Positions 60,898 through 64,000 of a stretch of DNA of 64,000 bases are shown one piece after another. Under the pieces are notes generated by a model. The model saw nothing but the letters and a program-made list of their open reading frames with translations. It was not told the DNA's origin and did not search any database. Made by a program: the position numbers and the translations under genes. The stretch's first letter is position 1, and each line of letters starts with the position of its first letter. Source of the stretch: Saksenaea vasiformis B4078 (taxonomy: Eukaryota > Mucoromycota > Mucoromycetes > Mucorales > Saksenaeaceae); NCBI GenBank assembly GCA_000697055.1, contig JNDT01002043.1, positions 21,591-85,590 of the forward strand, written 5' to 3'.

Positions 60898-61181
60898 CCT
60901 GTCATCTATCATCTGCATTTTTAAACAAAATCATGTATTTTACTAAAAACAACGCTGATAAACTTAAAAGGTTTAACCTTCATTCATATGCTTCGTACGG
61001 CGTCACACGAGAAAACTTCATTACCTTCTGTTTGGTGCATAATTTTGTTATAATCTGATAAATGTCCCTGTTATTCGATAATGCTACTCAATATAACCTT
61101 CAGTTTTCTTTCTTTTTAAAAAATCGATTTATGCAGATGAGATGCGACTATTACGAGGGATAGTAACAAAAAGGAAAAATT
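60898..61181. other. Convergent 3' intergenic region
   Basis: AT-rich 3' flanks of the ATPase and the acidic-protein gene. Nothing else was seen. Confidence 0.5.
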
Positions 61182-62492
61182 TTATGGGCAACCATCCGTA
61201 GTTCGACGCCGTTTTGCAATAGCATCCTCCTCTTCGTCGTTTTCGTTCAGTTCATCTACATCATCATCGATCTCGTCCTCCTCTTCATCGTCAGACCTCA
61301 CTCGTTTCCTTGTCGGAGAGAGATCGTGTATATCTTCATCATCTTCAATTTCATTCCCTCCCTCAGACTCGAGATCCTCTTCTTCTACATCATCGTTCAC
61401 GTCATTGGACCTTGGTTGCTTTTTTGATAATGCTTCACGTGTTTCTTCTTCATTTCCATCCTCCTTGCTATCATTTTCAATCTCTTCCTCCTCTATGTCT
61501 TCCTCGTCGTCATCTAATCGTGCCCGTTTTCGCGATAGACTCTCAGGAACTTCGTGTGAATCATCTTCATTTTCGATATCCTCTTCTGATTCGTCTTCTA
61601 ATAGATCCTCTGATTCCTCAATATCTTCTGATTCGTCGTTTTGTGATTCATCGCTATCATGTCCTGCTTCTGCATCTTCCTCGCCAGTTTGTGTTGCTTC
61701 ATCTAAGCGTGAGCTTTCCTCTTCTACTTCTTCTTCTTCTTCTTCGTCCTCTCCTTCGACTTCTTCTTCCTCTTCTTCCTGGTCTTCTTCCTGATCTTCT
61801 TCGTCATCGTCCTCGTCTACAATGTCCTCTTCCTGTTCTTCCGCCTCAATGTCTTCCTCTTCCCGTGCTTCGCCTTCAATATCTTCCTCTTCGTCATCTG
61901 ACTCTGATTTAAATGCATCCATCAGGCTATGCAGTGTGGTATCAAAAATTAATTCATTCACCATCGTCGACGTTTGTCGAAGTGATAAAGCATGTACTTC
62001 ATGCCTTGTAGGACATAATGAGCGGAACAGGGCGTTGGTCTCGTTGCAAAAAAATTCGAACCGATCCCGATATATTTTCATTGCTTCCACCCGGCGACAG
62101 GTATTAGCAAGGGCGTCCCGTCGCTTCCGGATCTCTTTGACGGGCCAGTGCTCAGTACTTTCCGCAACAGCTTGCATTTGATGTATCAAAGCGTTGGCAT
62201 AAGCCACTTCTTGGTTAGGAAACCTGTTACAAAAGGAAAAGAACGGAAAGAGGAGAATGCGCGTATTCGCAAAGATACAGCATGCAGAGAGGCGCAAGCA
62301 TTAGTCTTCATTCTTCAACTTTTTTTCTCGCGTAGAGAACATGACAAAGAAGCGTTTGATCCAGTAGCAATGGAAAAAGACTTACAGTCCTACAATGTGA
62401 ATGCTAGGATCGATCCGAACAACAATATAGCCTGTTTCGGTAGACACAGCATTAGATCTTCCTGTAGACGAACTCATAGATGCTTGCTGCAT
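61182..62492 (-). CDS. Highly acidic nuclear-type protein of unknown function
   Basis: Two exons, 62492-62386 and 62223-61182, join in phase (CT|G) and give 382 residues. Residues 1-140 are ordered and could be a folded domain: TGYIVVRIDPSIHIVGLF, then FPNQEVAYANALIHQM, KEIRKRRDALANTCRRVEAM and LRQTSTMVNELIFDTTLHSL. From about residue 145 the protein is almost entirely Glu/Asp, broken by three basic clusters of the form RKRAR, RKRVR and KRRR that look like nuclear localisation signals. The composition fits a histone chaperone or chromatin-associated factor, but I cannot name a family. The exon 1 choice rests on phase and composition. The acidic tract makes strong Ser-rich shadow frames on the other strand. 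Confidence 0.75.
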
Positions 62493-63467
62493 GTTCAAGG
62501 AAGGGATAAGAAAAGAGAAGCGGTGATTCGGTCATTCCGCTCCCGGACGCACAATCTCGGACACACCATTTATCGGGCGCGAAACTCTCGGACACTACAG
62601 GAAAACGCAGCTGCAGGTCTAGGCTATGAGACCGAGCCGGACTACCCTGAATTGAGATCGCCCTTTATGCCCCTTTCATAGCAATTATGGGTCAGGCAAA
62701 AAGTACTTTGCCTTCAAACATTTCCTACGAACTGGTTGCGCTGCCCAAACGTCCAACTCAGTGGCGCTTGCATAAGGTCGGGTTATATACCATCTAATCT
62801 CGTGATAATGGTGTGTGTTAAGGACCTTAGCGATGCACAATCCTGGGTGTGCGATCTTGCAGATGCTGCATAATGCTCGTTCTCATAGAATCAGTAAGGA
62901 TATTGACAGATCGGCATAGCTAAGGATCCACTATTCGTTTGTCCGGCAGGGATTCACAGCTGGAGACGGAAATGAAACCACAGTGCTTACAAGGTACAAA
63001 AGTCAATGAATTTCTCGATCTGGATGCCCTCAATTGTAGTGCATATTTGCGTTTCGCGTGTAGTGGACGCGGTTTGTGATGTTCGTAATAATCGCGCATG
63101 GGAGGTACAGCGAGACTGTATTCCGGTTGATTGTCGCAAAAAGAGTGTGAAAAATACCAATAACGGGGCCGATCATTCTTATATTACTCGAGACTATTGG
63201 TATGTTACTATCGTTTCGTAGCCGACACGATCCATCGGACTATGTAAATCGAGATTGACATCTCATAAAGAAATCATCTCAACCCAACTAACTTCTTCTC
63301 TTCCAAAGCCTTATTTTATGTATATTCTAATCGTTGGATGTATGATACGCGTAAAACGATTCGCTATGATGCAACATATGGTGCATTCGGCCAATAACCT
63401 AGAGTTTTTGCGAATTGTTTCAATCTGACAGTTTCAAACTCCGTTTATTTATTTAAAGACCGCTATC
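62493..63467. other. Intergenic region upstream of the acidic-protein gene
   Basis: No supported gene. A plus-strand frame overlapping 62148-62681 is Arg-rich and is the complement of the acidic gene's 5' part. Frame 63006-63221 has no family likeness. Confidence 0.4.
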
Positions 63468-64000
63468 TTAATCATGTTGGCCAATTCTGCAATGCGACTT
63501 ATATTTTCTCGAAGAGAACTTCTCAGCCTCTGCGGTTGCACCGTGAACATCCATTCGGTTGCTGTACGCTTCGATATAGCGCTAGCACCTATTGTAGTAA
63601 TGGCGTATTTTTGTAATGTCGCCGGCCAAGTCCAAAAACGATTCAAGATTTTCTTGCAGCGCCTTATAACTGTAGCTGCAGTTTCTACGTGCTTCACGCT
63701 TGGCCGCACCCCAATATCTTTCAATCCAATTGCATTCGCAATGGAACTTGGGGTACAGCTCAAATACGTGTCCAGCACGTTCTACCCCCTCACATAGTGC
63801 TGTTTTTTGGCTTGCGAAGTCAGGTTGAGCAGCCAGCAAGTGGCAGGCACAGCACCTATAGTCTTCTTTCTGGTCTTCTCCACAGTCTAACCTCCCCTTT
63901 TTCCCTTTGCGATAGGGATCTTCTTCAGTCCACAGTTGACGCTCCATCAATACGGTCTTGATACCCTTGCTGTACTTGACTTCTTTGACAATTCTTTTGC
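63468..64000 (-). pseudogene. DDE-type transposase-like gene with a nonsense mutation, 5' end outside window
   Basis: The frame enters from the right edge (KGIKTVLMERQLW) and reads CCACHLLAAQPDFASQK, then FELYPKFHCECNWIERYWGA with the typical catalytic C-terminal block of a fungal DDE superfamily transposase (usual form PKFHCELNxIE-x-W). It continues AAKREARRN ... ESFLDLAGDITKIRHYYNRC. There a TAG (63582-63584) stands where the family normally has Trp (C-W-R-Y). The same frame then continues coherently (RYIEAYSNRMDVHG ... SRKYKSHCRI) to TAA at 63468. One base change explains the break. The element ends lie outside the window or were not recognised. Confidence 0.65.

Noticed and set aside
61310..61912. 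Plus-strand Ser-rich and Leu/His-rich frames
   Set aside because: They are antisense shadows of the Glu/Asp tract of the acidic protein.
62341..62681. A plus-strand gene starting at ATG 62341 or 62371
   Set aside because: Arg-rich residue use, and it overlaps the first exon of the acidic-protein gene, which splices in phase on the other strand.

Overview
The window is nuclear DNA of a filamentous fungus, most likely an early-diverging Mucoromycota (Mucorales-like) species. It has compact genes with many short GT-AG introns (mostly about 45-120 bp), typical fungal housekeeping genes, a White-Collar-2-type GATA finger, a Fanzor-like zinc-ribbon relic and other repeat families that I associate with Mucorales. 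The lineage is inference; genus and species cannot be named from this sequence. I rebuilt exons by hand from splice sites, reading frame and family knowledge, and checked that exon lengths keep phase in each complete model. No rRNA, convincing tRNA, CRISPR array or prokaryotic feature was seen.

Layout. 0-6 kb: alpha-arrestin (-, runs off the left edge), ALG12 mannosyltransferase read through a 58-bp intron into a glutaredoxin (+), V-ATPase subunit d (+). 6.3-13.1 kb: an 11-exon fungal adenylyl cyclase (-) with Ras-association, leucine-rich-repeat, PP2C-like and class III cyclase domains. 13.2-18.3 kb: an accessory island in which two direct copies of a dispersed repeat flank a decayed Fanzor-like (eukaryotic TnpB relative) gene. 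18.5-26.9 kb: an OSR1/SPAK-like GCK kinase, a secreted repeat protein and a PPZ-type phosphatase. 28.5-35.3 kb: a BTB protein, a small unknown protein, an Erv2-like sulfhydryl oxidase and a cation diffusion facilitator. 35.3-39.8 kb: gene-poor, with two more repeat copies, one split by a CACTA-like miniature element. 39.8-46.6 kb: syntaxin/Sso1, a WC-2-type GATA factor and the SAGA subunit Sgf73. 46.6-56.2 kb: gene-poor, with another repeat copy and a PD-(D/E)XK-like multicopy gene broken by a Tc1/mariner insertion. 56.2-62.5 kb: a P5-type ATPase with a cysteine-rich lumenal head and a very acidic nuclear-type protein. 63.5-64 kb: a transposase-like pseudogene cut by the window end.

The genes are independent fungal genes, not an operon. 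Some belong to shared processes: secretory-pathway glycosylation and redox (ALG12, Erv2), vesicle fusion and acidification (Sso1, Vma6), and nutrient, light or stress signalling (cyclase, PPZ, GCK kinase, GATA factor, arrestin). The most interesting items are the ALG12-glutaredoxin read-through, the Fanzor relic with a lost catalytic Asp, and nested transposon insertions whose pre-insertion sites can be read within the window.
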